From NCBI GenBank assembly GCA_964558465.1, contig CAZLEF010000076.1:1-33922 (forward strand): 33,922 nucleotides of DNA, given 5' to 3'. The notes below the pieces were generated by a model. The model saw only the letters and a list, made by a program, of their open reading frames with translations, searched no databases and had not been told where the DNA came from. Of this stretch, positions 7,947-16,173 are shown piece after piece. This stretch comes from JACJYC01 sp964558465 (GTDB lineage Bacteria > Bacteroidota > Bacteroidia > Chitinophagales > Saprospiraceae). Both the position numbers and the translations under genes were made by a program. Every line of letters begins with the position of its first letter. Within the stretch, counting starts at the first letter, position 1.

Positions 7947-8004
7947 AATTGATCCAATCAATTGGGGATTGCGTGCCGCGCAGAAGGCGCGGAGGAAGTG
8001 CGTG

Positions 8005-8021
8005 CCACGCCACAGGCGTGG
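8005..8021. repeat. CCACGCC-ACA-GGCGTGG palindrome
   Basis: A perfect 7-bp stem with a 3-base loop. The 30 bases at 7992-8021 are the exact reverse complement of 138-167, so this is a dispersed copy. Just to its right are repeated gttgatttgttgat words and then the 9-bp array. Confidence 0.75.
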
Positions 8022-8059
8022 TTGATTTGTTGATATGTTGATTTGTTGATGCGAAGACG

Positions 8060-8176
8060 TCAATCCAATCAATCGAACCAATCCAATCAATCGTATCAAT
8101 CGTATCAATCGTATCAATCGTATCAATCGTATCAATCGAACCAATCGTATCAATCGAACCAATCGTATCAATCTTC
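8060..8176. repeat. Degenerate 9-bp tandem array (13 units)
   Basis: Thirteen nonamers in perfect phase, mostly tcaatcgta, with tcaatcgaa, ccaatcgta, ccaatccaa and a degenerate last unit tcaatcttc. It fills most of the region between the divergent Nudix regulator and OstA-like genes. The same nonamer family recurs at 16174-16251, and in inverted form at 25252-25297. Confidence 0.9.
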
Positions 8177-8269
8177 CGATCTGGGTTAACAGAAGGTTAA
8201 ACATCTCAAAAAGATGACGGCAACTGCCGCCTGATTATTTATTTTGCATCCTGAATCAGTCCTTGCAAC

Positions 8270-10168
8270 TTGAAAAACAACCGAATTTTGTCTGTTTACG
8301 CTATTTTCCACCCGGCTTACCGCCCTGTCTGGCAACCGCTTCTTTTGTTTTTGGCTGTCTGGTGCGTTTTACCGGCTGTTTCCAACGCTCAACCGGTCCA
8401 ATCCCGGTCCGAGGTGCAAGACACTGCCAGGACCCGGGTGGATGTAGACCATGCCGATGTCTTTGAATATTACCAGAAACGCGGATTCGTTATTCAGAAA
8501 CTGATCGGCCATGTTGAATTGAGCCAGGACAGCGTATATATGTACTGCGACTCGGCTGTCATCGAAAACGGGATCAGGGTCGTGGCAATGGGCAATGTGC
8601 TCATCCAGCACGGCGATTCCCTCAGCGTTTTTTCTGATTCCCTGATCTATAATTCCCAGACCCGGATCGCCGACCTTTTTGGTGAGGTCATCCTGTTGAG
8701 TGATCAGCAAAAGTTGTTCACTTCCCGGTTGAATTATGATCTGAACACAAAAATTGCAACCTACGGCGAAGGAGCGACCCTGACCAACGGCGAAACCCAG
8801 CTGACCAGCCGGAAGGGGTATTATTTTGTGGACCGGAAAGCCGCTTTTTTTAAGGACAGCGTGTTGGTCGTTGACCCCGACTTTACCCTCCGGTCGGATA
8901 CCCTCCAATTTGACACGGAAAGTAAAATTGTCCATTTCCTTGGCCCTACCATTGTCAGCGGCGACAGCAGCCGCGTGTATTGTGAAGCCGGTTTTTACGA
9001 TACGCACAACAATCTGGCCGAGTTTACCCAAAATGCACAATACAACAAGGGCGCCCAAAAAGCAACCGCCCGGATCATCCGCTATGACGGCCGGCTCAAA
9101 GAATACACCCTCGACGGCGACGCTTATTTTGAAGACAAGGACCGCCTGGCGACTGCAGAAATCATCCGGTACAATGAAGAAAAAGATAAAACCACCCTGA
9201 TCGGACAGGCTCGTTTCAGGGACGCCAGACAGGATATTACCGCCGACGAGATCGTGTATGACGGCAAAAACGAGGTCTATTCCACCAAGGGCCGGTCGCG
9301 CATCAGCGAGGCGCCGAATATTCTGGAAGCGGATCAGGTGGCTTACCGGGAGGATATCGGTTTGGGTATCGCCTCAGGGAATGTCATCTGGCAGGATACT
9401 TCCGCCCTCACTACGATCATTTGTGAAGAAGCGGCTTACAACCGCGAAACCGGATACCTGAAGGCCAGCGGCGGAAAAAAATGGGGCCGCCCTATGCTGA
9501 TTTCCCTGATGGAAGGCGACTCCATGTTCATGGCTGCCGATACCCTGGTTTCCTACCGTGCCGACACCCTGACGGGCGACAGCAGCCGTCTGCTCCTGGC
9601 TTATCACGATGTCAGGATCTATAAAAGCGACCTCCAGGCCCTGTGCGACTCCCTCACATACAGTACCGTCGATTCGCTTTTCCGTTTTTACGACAGCCCG
9701 CTGATCTGGTCGGATACCACCCAGTTTTCCGCAGATACCATTTTCCTCCAAATGGCCGATAACGAGGTAAACCGGATCTTCCTGCAGAGTAATTCCTTTA
9801 TCATTAATTCTCCCGACGAAAAATTTTTCAACCAGATCAAAGGTAAATACATCGATGCCCGTTTTGGAAAAGGAGAACTGCGGGTGATGGATGTACAAGG
9901 CAATGCAGAATCGGTTTATTATGCCCGTGACGACCGCGACGCCTATGTCGGGGTCAATAAAACGATTTGCAGCGATATGGTCCTGTATTTCGGCAATAAC
10001 GAAGTGGAACGCATCAAATTCATCACCCAGCCGAAAGCCACTATGAGCCCGATGACCAAGGTCAACCACAATGAACTCAGGATAAAGGGCTTTAACTGGA
10101 ATACTCAAAACCGGCCCCGAAACAAGGAAGACCTGTTTGGAGAAGGGAAACGGAGGGTGATCAGGTGA
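8270..10168 (+). CDS. OstA-like (LptA/LptD N-domain) outer-membrane biogenesis protein
   Basis: A 632-residue protein from a TTG start at 8270 (the next Met lies well inside the mature chain), with a signal peptide whose hydrophobic core is about residues 24-37, followed by SNAQ. The body is a long series of beta-jellyroll-type strand repeats typical of OstA-like proteins: VYMYCDSAVIENG, GNVLIQHGDSLSVFSDSLIYN, ADLFGEVILLSD, ADEIVYDGKNEVYSTKG. In Bacteroidota such proteins are annotated OstA-like and are expected to help carry lipopolysaccharide across the periplasm; the exact role is inferred. No LptC gene is adjacent. The gene is divergent from the Nudix regulator. Confidence 0.82.
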   Translation: MKNNRILSVYAIFHPAYRPVWQPLLLFLAVWCVLPAVSNAQPVQSRSEVQDTARTRVDVDHADVFEYYQKRGFVIQKLIGHVELSQDSVYMYCDSAVIENGIRVVAMGNVLIQHGDSLSVFSDSLIYNSQTRIADLFGEVILLSDQQKLFTSRLNYDLNTKIATYGEGATLTNGETQLTSRKGYYFVDRKAAFFKDSVLVVDPDFTLRSDTLQFDTESKIVHFLGPTIVSGDSSRVYCEAGFYDTHNNLAEFTQNAQYNKGAQKATARIIRYDGRLKEYTLDGDAYFEDKDRLATAEIIRYNEEKDKTTLIGQARFRDARQDITADEIVYDGKNEVYSTKGRSRISEAPNILEADQVAYREDIGLGIASGNVIWQDTSALTTIICEEAAYNRETGYLKASGGKKWGRPMLISLMEGDSMFMAADTLVSYRADTLTGDSSRLLLAYHDVRIYKSDLQALCDSLTYSTVDSLFRFYDSPLIWSDTTQFSADTIFLQMADNEVNRIFLQSNSFIINSPDEKFFNQIKGKYIDARFGKGELRVMDVQGNAESVYYARDDRDAYVGVNKTICSDMVLYFGNNEVERIKFITQPKATMSPMTKVNHNELRIKGFNWNTQNRPRNKEDLFGEGKRRVIR

Positions 10169-10423
10169 CCGGGATGTTTACCCGCCTTTTTGGGCGGGCT
10201 TGATGCTGGCCACGCCTGTGGCGTGGTGGATGCTTGATGCTTGATACTGCACGGAATGCCGGGTTGAATTATGAAACGGTAGGTATTCGCCGGGATAATC
10301 CTGCAAAGAAGGTTTTTTCTACCGGTCAATGGTGTTAATTTTGCTTCAGAATGATCATCCTGGTATGAAGTTGCACAACAAATATTCCTGGAAATCGATT
10401 TAAAGTATAAAATTCACAAGATT
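10169..10423. other. Intergenic segment with hairpin, palindrome and promoter
   Basis: A hairpin CCCGCC-TTTTT-GGGCGGG (about 10178-10199) follows the OstA-like gene and may act as a weak terminator, although it lacks a U-tract. The family palindrome CCACGCC-TGT-GGCGTGG lies at 10210-10226, followed by two gatgctt words. The promoter for the next gene is at 10336. Confidence 0.5.
10336..10343 (+). promoter_or_regulatory. Candidate -7 element TAATTTTG for the DUF2911 gene
   Basis: TAATTTTG matches TAnnTTTG. No clean TTG is seen at -33, only a T-rich run near 10313. It would give a leader of about 75 bases before the ATG at 10424. Confidence 0.45.
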
Positions 10424-10969
10424 ATGAAAGCAACTAAATTGTTTATCCTCCTATCCGTGTTGTTCTTTGGCTTGCATGCAAGCCTTCATGCGCAAAGGGA
10501 AAAATCCAAACGGCCCAGTCCGCCTGCCCAGGCTGCGGTAACGCTTGGAGAATTGACCATCGCCATCGATTACAGCCAGCCGGCTGTGAAAGGCCGTGAA
10601 ATATGGGGCACGCTGGTCCCCTACGGCCAGGTATGGCGTACAGGCGCCAATGAGGCCACCACCATCGATTTGAACGCCGACGTGCTGATCAACGGCAAAA
10701 ATTTGCCGGCCGGCAAATACAGCCTGTTCACCATTCCCGGCGAAAATGAATGGACTTTCATTTTCAACAAGGTGCCCAATCAGTGGGGCGCCTATAACTA
10801 CAACCAGGCAGAAGACGCCTTGCGGGTGACCGCCACCCCTGGTAAGTCGCCTTCTTTTGTGGAACAAATGACCTTTGAAATCACTGCCAAAGGAGATAAA
10901 GCGGGGTGGGTCAACCTGAGTTGGGCCAACCTGGCGGTCGGGTTTAGTATTGAACCGGTCGCCAAGTAA
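10424..10969 (+). CDS. DUF2911 domain secreted protein
   Basis: A 181-residue protein with a classical signal peptide (LFILLSVLFFGLHASLHAQ, cleavage at about residue 24). The mature part carries DUF2911 hallmarks in order: RPSPPAQ, VTLGELTIAIDYSQPAVKGREIWG, LVPYGQVWRTGANEATTI, LPAGKYSLFTIPG, EWTFIFNK and WGAYNY. This is essentially the full family length. The family is common in Bacteroidota and its function is unknown; a periplasmic or secreted location is likely. It is followed directly by a perfect inverted repeat at 10989-11038 and then by the convergent 3-hydroxyacyl-CoA dehydrogenase gene. Confidence 0.9.
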   Translation: MKATKLFILLSVLFFGLHASLHAQREKSKRPSPPAQAAVTLGELTIAIDYSQPAVKGREIWGTLVPYGQVWRTGANEATTIDLNADVLINGKNLPAGKYSLFTIPGENEWTFIFNKVPNQWGAYNYNQAEDALRVTATPGKSPSFVEQMTFEITAKGDKAGWVNLSWANLAVGFSIEPVAK

Positions 10970-10988
10970 GTCTGTAGTCTGCAGTCTT

Positions 10989-11038
10989 CAGTTGGCAGTT
11001 GGCAGTCTGCAATCAATGTGACTGCCAACTGCCAACTG
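10989..11038. terminator. Perfect 19-bp inverted repeat between convergent genes
   Basis: Left arm CAGTTGGCAGTTGGCAGTC (10989-11007) and its exact complement (11020-11038) flank a 12-base loop. The arms are built from a repeated ttggcag word. The right arm ends one base before the TCA at 11039-11041, the stop codon of the minus-strand gene. Its position suggests a bidirectional transcript-end hairpin, but there is no U-tract, so termination is inferred. Confidence 0.6.
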
Positions 11039-12172
11039 TCAACTGATCCGCCGGAGCATCGGGCTGCACCTGTACCGGTCTTCGCGATAAGTGGCGTATA
11101 ATCCATCCATCAGTTCAACACATTGCTCCGGGCCGATCTCTTCCGCCCAGGCGAGCAACCCTTTTGGATAGTTCACCCCTTTGATCATCGCCAGCTCGAT
11201 GTCTTCCCGTGAAGCAATCCCATAATACAAGGCATCGGCGGCTTCATTGATCAGCATCACCAGGATGCGGCGGAAAATGCCAAATCCCCTACCTTCATCT
11301 TTTACGGGTTGGGGTGCAATTGCCCCGGGACGGTAATCGAAAAACCCTCTTCCGGACTTTCGGCCCAGGTATCCGGCCTCCACCAAACTTTTTTGGGTAT
11401 GGGAAGGCCTGTATCTGGGCTCGTAATAACAGGCCTGGAAAACGGATTCCGTAACGGCATAGTTGACGTCGTGGCCGATATAATCCATCAGTGCAAAGGG
11501 CCCCATTTTAAAATTCCCGAAATGGGTCATTGCCCAGTCGATCGTAGCGACGTCTGCCAGGCCTTCGTCCAATATCCGGAGTGCCTCGCTGTAAAACGGC
11601 CGCGCAACCCGGTTGACAATGAAACCCGGCGTGTTTTTGGCGACAACCGGGGTCTTTCCCCAGCTTTTTACCCATTCTTTCGCCAGATCCGTCCAGCTTG
11701 CTTCCGTTTGAACGGCGGGAATGATCTCTACCAGCGCCATCAGTGGAGCCGGATTAAAAAAATGGAGTCCGAACACCCGGCCGGGGTTCCGGCATGCGGC
11801 GGCGATGGCTGCAACGGAAAGGGAAGAGGTGTTGGTGGCCAACGGGCAATTTTCCCCGGCAACGGCCTCCAATTGCCGGAACAGATCCGATTTGACCGCC
11901 AGGTTTTCAACCACAGCTTCGATCACCAGGTCCATACTGCCAAAGTCGGAAAGATCCGCGGCAAACCCGATCCGGGTCAAAATACCGGCGGCTTCCTCCG
12001 GGCTGATCTTGCCTTTATCAGATAACATTTCCAGGGTGTTTGCCAATTGGCCTGCCGCCCGTTTCATGGTTTCCGGATGGCTGTCGTACATCCGGACCGA
12101 ATGACCTGCAACGGCCAGCACCTGGGCGATACCTGCCCCCATTGCGCCGCATCCAACAATACCAATCTCCAT
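11039..12172 (-). CDS. 3-hydroxyacyl-CoA dehydrogenase (NAD-dependent)
   Basis: A 377-residue enzyme that oxidises (S)-3-hydroxyacyl-CoA to 3-oxoacyl-CoA with NAD+, as in beta-oxidation or 3-hydroxybutyryl-CoA metabolism. The Rossmann motif GCGAMG lies at residues 7-12. Catalytic-site residues match the family: Ser116 in NTSS, His137 in LHFFNP, Glu149 in EIIP and Asn187 in NTPGFIVNR. The first C-terminal helical domain (about 180-280) includes FKMGPFALMDYIGHDVN. A second, shorter copy (about 305-370, INEAADALYYGIAS...MIKGVNYPKGLLAW) makes it about 95 residues longer than the usual 280-residue enzyme. No enoyl-CoA hydratase is fused or adjacent. Substrate length is not determined. Confidence 0.92.
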   Translation of the reverse strand: MEIGIVGCGAMGAGIAQVLAVAGHSVRMYDSHPETMKRAAGQLANTLEMLSDKGKISPEEAAGILTRIGFAADLSDFGSMDLVIEAVVENLAVKSDLFRQLEAVAGENCPLATNTSSLSVAAIAAACRNPGRVFGLHFFNPAPLMALVEIIPAVQTEASWTDLAKEWVKSWGKTPVVAKNTPGFIVNRVARPFYSEALRILDEGLADVATIDWAMTHFGNFKMGPFALMDYIGHDVNYAVTESVFQACYYEPRYRPSHTQKSLVEAGYLGRKSGRGFFDYRPGAIAPQPVKDEGRGFGIFRRILVMLINEAADALYYGIASREDIELAMIKGVNYPKGLLAWAEEIGPEQCVELMDGLYATYREDRYRCSPMLRRIS

Positions 12173-12206
12173 AAATCTGATTTAATTCATTTCCGCAGAA
12201 TCAGGG

Positions 12207-12214
12207 CAAATATA
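12207..12214 (-). promoter_or_regulatory. Candidate -7 element for the 3-hydroxyacyl-CoA dehydrogenase gene
   Basis: The minus strand reads TATATTTG, matching TAnnTTTG, about 35 bp upstream of the ATG. No obvious TTG is seen at the expected -33 distance. Confidence 0.45.
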
Positions 12215-12256
12215 CCGATTGAAGGTTGTTTTGTCGGATATTTAACCGGGCAAGCA

Positions 12257-12292
12257 TTTGTCAGGGGGCGTAATCTCTTTTTTTTAACTTTG
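12257..12292 (+). promoter_or_regulatory. Candidate promoter for the T9SS type A protein gene
   Basis: TTTG at 12257-12260 and TAACTTTG at 12285-12292 match the Bacteroidota -33 and -7 elements. The spacing of 24 bp is slightly long. The predicted transcript start falls about 10 bases before the first start codon. Confidence 0.5.
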
Positions 12293-12308
12293 CTGCCGTC
12301 AAGGCCTA

Positions 12309-14906
12309 ATGTCGATATTTATGAAAACCAGCTATTTCTTTATTTCCATTCTGGCAGTTACAGGCATTGCCCTGTTTTTTGTCTCCTCCGGTTCAGAAAA
12401 ACGCCCGGAACCGACCAACGGAACCATGATCAAAACCGGTGAAGAAGATCTCGACCGGGATAAAAAAGAGCTTTGGCTGGAATTGATGCATCAATCCGCG
12501 CCAGGGGTCAACTGGCGGCGCCTGGAATACGAAAATCAACTGGCTAAAATAAGGGCCCGCCTGGAAGGCAGTCGTGGAAACTGCACGGGCGGAACCGAAG
12601 TGCTGGCCGACGGATATATCCAGGGCCAATGGCAGGAACGGGGCTCCCTGAATAATGCGGGCAGCGTTTTTGATACGGAATACGATGCGGAAACCGATAA
12701 AATCTGGGTCATTTCCGCAGGAGGTACCCTCTGGAACGGCGATGCTTTCGGTTCATCCTGGGAGGTCGTCAACCAGGACCTGCAATTTAATCCCGGACTG
12801 CTGAAATTCGTTCCAACGGATGACGGGCGCAGGCTGATGGCGCTTGCCGGCCGAATCCCGCATTATTCGGATGACGATGGGCAAACCTGGACCGCCGGCG
12901 CCGGCATTCAGCATGCCGATAGCTGGGGAAATTGTCATTCGCCGCTTTTGCTCCGCCAGGACCCCCATGCCTGGTATGTCTTTGCCAAACCTTCGTACTG
13001 GGAACCGGTGAAATTGTATAAATCAGCTGACCTGGGTGAAAGCTTTCAGGTCATTGAGACTTTTTCAACCCATGAGTTCCACCGGTTCAGCCTTTGTCAG
13101 CCGCATCACTCGCAGAATGTGTACATGGCCAGGCAGAGTGATGACGGTAAGGCTCTTTTTTATAAAATGGACCTTGAAGCGGACACATTTGCCCTGCTGA
13201 ACCCCGAAAGCGATCTGAACTTCAACGGCGCCAGGGCCAACCTGGTGGGCTGGCAGGATCCGGAAAACGGCGACCTCCGCCTGCTTTGTTATGTCCTGGA
13301 AGGCGATGTGAACGTCGTTTACAGGTCGGACGATGAAGGCGCCAGTTGGCAAAAACTCGGGGATCTGCCCGAAGGCCCCTGGGATGTGGGCATGTTCATT
13401 TCGCCTTCCAACCCCGACCTGATGCTCATGGGCGCGGTGGACTGTTTCCGCAGCCTGGACGGAGGGCTGAAATGGCAGAGGGTGAACAACTGGTGGGAAT
13501 ACTACGACGATATCAACGGCAAACTGCACGCCGATATGATGCATTTTGCCGAGTTTGAAACCCCCAACGGTTCTCCTTTTTTATTGATCAGCAACCACGG
13601 CGGCCTCAACGTTTCCTATACTGAAATGACAACTGTTTACAATCTGGGACTGGAGGGCCTGAATGTCAGCCAATATTATACCGTCCGAACCGACCCGACT
13701 GACCCCAACTATGTTTACGCCGGTTCGCAGGATCAGGGTTTCCAGCGGGCCCTTGAATTTGAAACCGGGAGCGATGGCGCCGAATGGTTCGAACAGGTCA
13801 TTTCCGGTGATTACGCCCATATTGTTTTTTCGAACGGAGGCACGTCCCTCTGGACGGTTTATCCCGGGGGTTGGGTCACCCATTACGCCGATCCCCAAAA
13901 CGGATACCTGACCGGCTCCTACGACCTGCAATCGGAAAATGAGACGGTCTGGCTGCCGCCGCTGATGCCCAGTCCGTTTGCCGGCGAAAATGCAGTGTAT
14001 ATGGCCGGCGGTAATATCGACGGCGGGCCGGGTTCGTACCTGATCCGCCTGGAAGCTGCCGGCGACCAGGTTATTCCTTCCCAGATCGGTTATAACTTCA
14101 AACTTGAATCGGGTGGGGGAGAGGTCTCCTGCCTGGCCACGGCGCCCTCCGATTCCAGCAGGTGGTATGTCGCTACAACCAACGGCCGCTTTTTTTATTC
14201 GGAAGACAGCGGCCAGACCTGGGAACAGACCCTGAATTTCATCCCGGAAGGGCATTATTTGTACGGCCAGGCCATATATGTATCGAAGACCAACCCGAAT
14301 ATCGTTTATCTGGCCGGCAGCGGTTATTCCAATTCGCCGGTCTACCGGTCGCTGAACGGCGGGAAGAATTTCACCCCGGTCTCCCAGGGATTGCCCCCAA
14401 CCCTCGTATTTGAGCTGGCCGCAAACGAAGACGAAAGCCTGGTTTTTGCAGCCACAGAGGCCGGTCCGTATGTTTATGTCCGGCCTAAAAACCGCTGGTA
14501 CGACCTGAGCGGGGCGTGCGCCCCAACCCAGACTTATTGGTCGGTTGAATACGTCGAGGCAACCCGGACGGTCCGTTTCGGCACTTATGGCCGGGGTATC
14601 TGGGATTTTCAGATCTCAGAGCCGGTTTCGGCCGGCCAGCCTGAAATCCCGGCATCCACGGTCAGGGCTTTTCCAAATCCGACTTCCGGGGCCTTCCGGA
14701 TCCAATTCACCAAGGTGAAGGAAAATAATATTCCGGTCTCCGTGGTGGGCCCCAATGGAGGTGTCCTGAGAAATTGGAACATTTCCACCGTTCCCGGAGC
14801 CACCTTCACGGAAGAATTAAGTTTGGCCGGCCTGCCTCCGGCAGTGTATTACTTGCGGGTGGAAAGGCAAAACGGGGTGGAGATGGTCAAAGTTCTGAAA
14901 TATTGA
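12309..14906 (+). CDS. T9SS type A sorting domain protein with Asp-box (sortilin-like) beta-propeller
   Basis: An 865-residue secreted protein. ATG codons lie at 12309 and 12321, followed by a signal peptide (YFFISILAVTGIALFFVSS). The body has Asp-box motifs (SxDxGxxW) at roughly residues 187 (YSDDDGQTW), 237 (KSADLGESF), 338 (RSDDEGASW), 381 (RSLDGGLKW), 630 (YSEDSGQTW) and 680 (RSLNGGKNF). These mark one or two beta-propellers of the VPS10/sialidase-like type. The last 80 or so residues form a type A T9SS sorting domain: FPNPTSGAFRIQF and GLPPAVYYLRVERQNGVEMVKVLKY-type ending. No glycosidase catalytic residues are evident, so a binding or scaffold role is as likely as an enzymatic one. It is a single gene with its own promoter. 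Confidence 0.88.
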   Translation: MSIFMKTSYFFISILAVTGIALFFVSSGSEKRPEPTNGTMIKTGEEDLDRDKKELWLELMHQSAPGVNWRRLEYENQLAKIRARLEGSRGNCTGGTEVLADGYIQGQWQERGSLNNAGSVFDTEYDAETDKIWVISAGGTLWNGDAFGSSWEVVNQDLQFNPGLLKFVPTDDGRRLMALAGRIPHYSDDDGQTWTAGAGIQHADSWGNCHSPLLLRQDPHAWYVFAKPSYWEPVKLYKSADLGESFQVIETFSTHEFHRFSLCQPHHSQNVYMARQSDDGKALFYKMDLEADTFALLNPESDLNFNGARANLVGWQDPENGDLRLLCYVLEGDVNVVYRSDDEGASWQKLGDLPEGPWDVGMFISPSNPDLMLMGAVDCFRSLDGGLKWQRVNNWWEYYDDINGKLHADMMHFAEFETPNGSPFLLISNHGGLNVSYTEMTTVYNLGLEGLNVSQYYTVRTDPTDPNYVYAGSQDQGFQRALEFETGSDGAEWFEQVISGDYAHIVFSNGGTSLWTVYPGGWVTHYADPQNGYLTGSYDLQSENETVWLPPLMPSPFAGENAVYMAGGNIDGGPGSYLIRLEAAGDQVIPSQIGYNFKLESGGGEVSCLATAPSDSSRWYVATTNGRFFYSEDSGQTWEQTLNFIPEGHYLYGQAIYVSKTNPNIVYLAGSGYSNSPVYRSLNGGKNFTPVSQGLPPTLVFELAANEDESLVFAATEAGPYVYVRPKNRWYDLSGACAPTQTYWSVEYVEATRTVRFGTYGRGIWDFQISEPVSAGQPEIPASTVRAFPNPTSGAFRIQFTKVKENNIPVSVVGPNGGVLRNWNISTVPGATFTEELSLAGLPPAVYYLRVERQNGVEMVKVLKY

Positions 14907-15000
14907 CCTGACCGGTCAGCCAATCCCCCGTCCAACGGGTGTGAACATTTTTTAATTCCCAAGTTAATTTCCAGTTATATAGATTAACATTCGAGGCATT

Positions 15001-15285
15001 TTTTTCCACCACATAAGAAACATAAGAAAACATAGAGCGAAACATGAGTCAGTGGCGGGGAAAGGTACAAAAGGAAACAAAAGGGTCGGACAAAAAATTT
15101 ACTTTGTAAATTTTTTGTCCTCTTTTCCCGCCTTGCGGGACAGGTAGTGGTTCAAATAAAAAAAATGTCCGTGTTTTTCGTGTTACAAAATTCGGGATGA
15201 CTCATGTTATGTTCATTCTATTGTGCTCTATGTTTCTTATGTGGTAGAAATTTCATGTCGCGGCGGGATGCGAAGCATACCGCTC
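15001..15285. repeat. Structured intergenic repeat element, copy 2 (MITE-like)
   Basis: Long imperfect terminal arms: CCACCACATAAGAAACATAAG... to ...CATGAGTCA (about 15006-15051) pair with 15198-15250 (TGACTCATG... to CTTATGTGGTAG). Inside is a perfect 15-bp inverted repeat, GGACAAAAAATTTAC at 15088-15102 and its complement at 15106-15120, with a TTT loop. The hairpin CCCGCCTTGCGGG (about 15128-15140) and a ggcgggatgcgaagc module (about 15262-15276) follow. The module order matches copy 1 at 628-790. No transposase is present. The whole 14907-15318 gap holds nothing else I can identify. Confidence 0.72.
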
Positions 15286-15318
15286 CGGGAATATTTAAAT
15301 TCTTGTTGTTGATCTAAA

Positions 15319-16074
15319 TTACACTGCCAACCCAATCACCCCCAGCATTCTACCCGTCTGACCCCGGTCCCGGCGATGAGAAAAATAATCTTTGTTCTGG
15401 AAGGTGCAATGGGGTGAAACCTCGATGTTTTCGGCCAGGAGACCTTCCCGGAGCAATTGTTCCCGGTTGGCGGATTTGATGTCCACATGGTATTTCCCGG
15501 TGGCGGTATTCCATCTTTTGAAGGCCTTGTCAAAATGTTCGGCAACCTCATCCCCCACTTCAAAACAGCACTCGCCGATACAGGAACCGATAAACGCCCT
15601 GCAATCTGCCGGGTTGGTATTAAACAAGGAAACCATCCTGCCAATGGTTTTGGCGGTTATTCCGGCAACTGTGCCCCGCCAACCCGCATGCACTGCCCCG
15701 ACGGCCTTTTGTACCGGGTCGTAGATCAATACCGGCGCACAATCCGCCACGGTGACGGTTAAAAGAATCCCTGGACTCCGGGTCACCAGGGCGTCGTATC
15801 CCTCATATTGGCCGGGCAATCCGACCTGCAGGATATGGTCGCCATGCTCCTGTTTTGCGCCGGCTGCCTGTTCGGGCCTGAACCCTAAACGGGAAAAAAA
15901 GATCTTCCGGTTTTCCTGCACCGCGTTTGGGTCGTCTTCGGTATACAGGCCCAGGTTGAGGCTCTGAAAAGGCAGCGTACTGACCCCGCCGAAACGGGTG
16001 CTTTCCGCTGCCGTCATTTCAGGAAATGGTTTGAAGATATCGGGAACGTAATATTGCAGTTGTTGAGCAATCAT
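15319..16074 (-). CDS. pgeF: Peptidoglycan editing factor PgeF (YfiH/DUF152, laccase-domain)
   Basis: A 251-residue single-domain protein of full family length. The conserved metal/catalytic residues are visible: His77 in KQEHGD, Cys112 in VTVADCAPVLIYD and His129 in GAVHAGWRGT. Other family motifs are FIGSCIGECCFEVGDEV and the C-terminal DYFSHRRDRGQTGRMLGVIGL. PgeF is a cytoplasmic enzyme reported to remove wrongly built precursors (L-Ser in place of L-Ala at position 1) from peptidoglycan synthesis; relatives were earlier called polyphenol oxidases or purine nucleoside phosphorylases. The ATG at 16074 lies just downstream of a good promoter (16089-16117), leaving a very short leader. It is not coupled to cell-wall genes here. 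Confidence 0.93.
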   Translation of the reverse strand: MIAQQLQYYVPDIFKPFPEMTAAESTRFGGVSTLPFQSLNLGLYTEDDPNAVQENRKIFFSRLGFRPEQAAGAKQEHGDHILQVGLPGQYEGYDALVTRSPGILLTVTVADCAPVLIYDPVQKAVGAVHAGWRGTVAGITAKTIGRMVSLFNTNPADCRAFIGSCIGECCFEVGDEVAEHFDKAFKRWNTATGKYHVDIKSANREQLLREGLLAENIEVSPHCTFQNKDYFSHRRDRGQTGRMLGVIGLAV

Positions 16075-16088
16075 CCGTTGTTTTTCTC

Positions 16089-16117
16089 CAAAGATAATGG
16101 TATTTCAATCCAATCAA
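16089..16117 (-). promoter_or_regulatory. Candidate promoter for pgeF
   Basis: On the minus strand, TTG (16115-16117) is followed after 18 bp by TATCTTTG (16089-16096), a close match to the Bacteroidota -33/-7 consensus. The -33 half lies at the edge of the repeat-rich segment (caatcaattg). The transcript would start about 10 bases before the ATG. Confidence 0.6.
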
Positions 16118-16153
16118 TTGTTGATTTGTTGATGCGTTGATTTGTTGATGCGA

Positions 16154-16169
16154 CCACGCCGCGGCGTGG
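16154..16169. repeat. CCACGCC-GC-GGCGTGG palindrome
   Basis: A perfect 7-bp stem around GC, another copy of the family palindrome. It follows the gttgatttgttgatgcg words and comes directly before the 9-bp array, the same partners seen near 8005. Confidence 0.75.
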
Positions 16170-16173
16170 CGAA

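Noticed and set aside
7929..8204. Minus-strand frame with repeated Ile-Arg-Leu
   Set aside because: It is a translation of the 9-bp array; a 9-bp period gives a three-residue repeat in any open frame.
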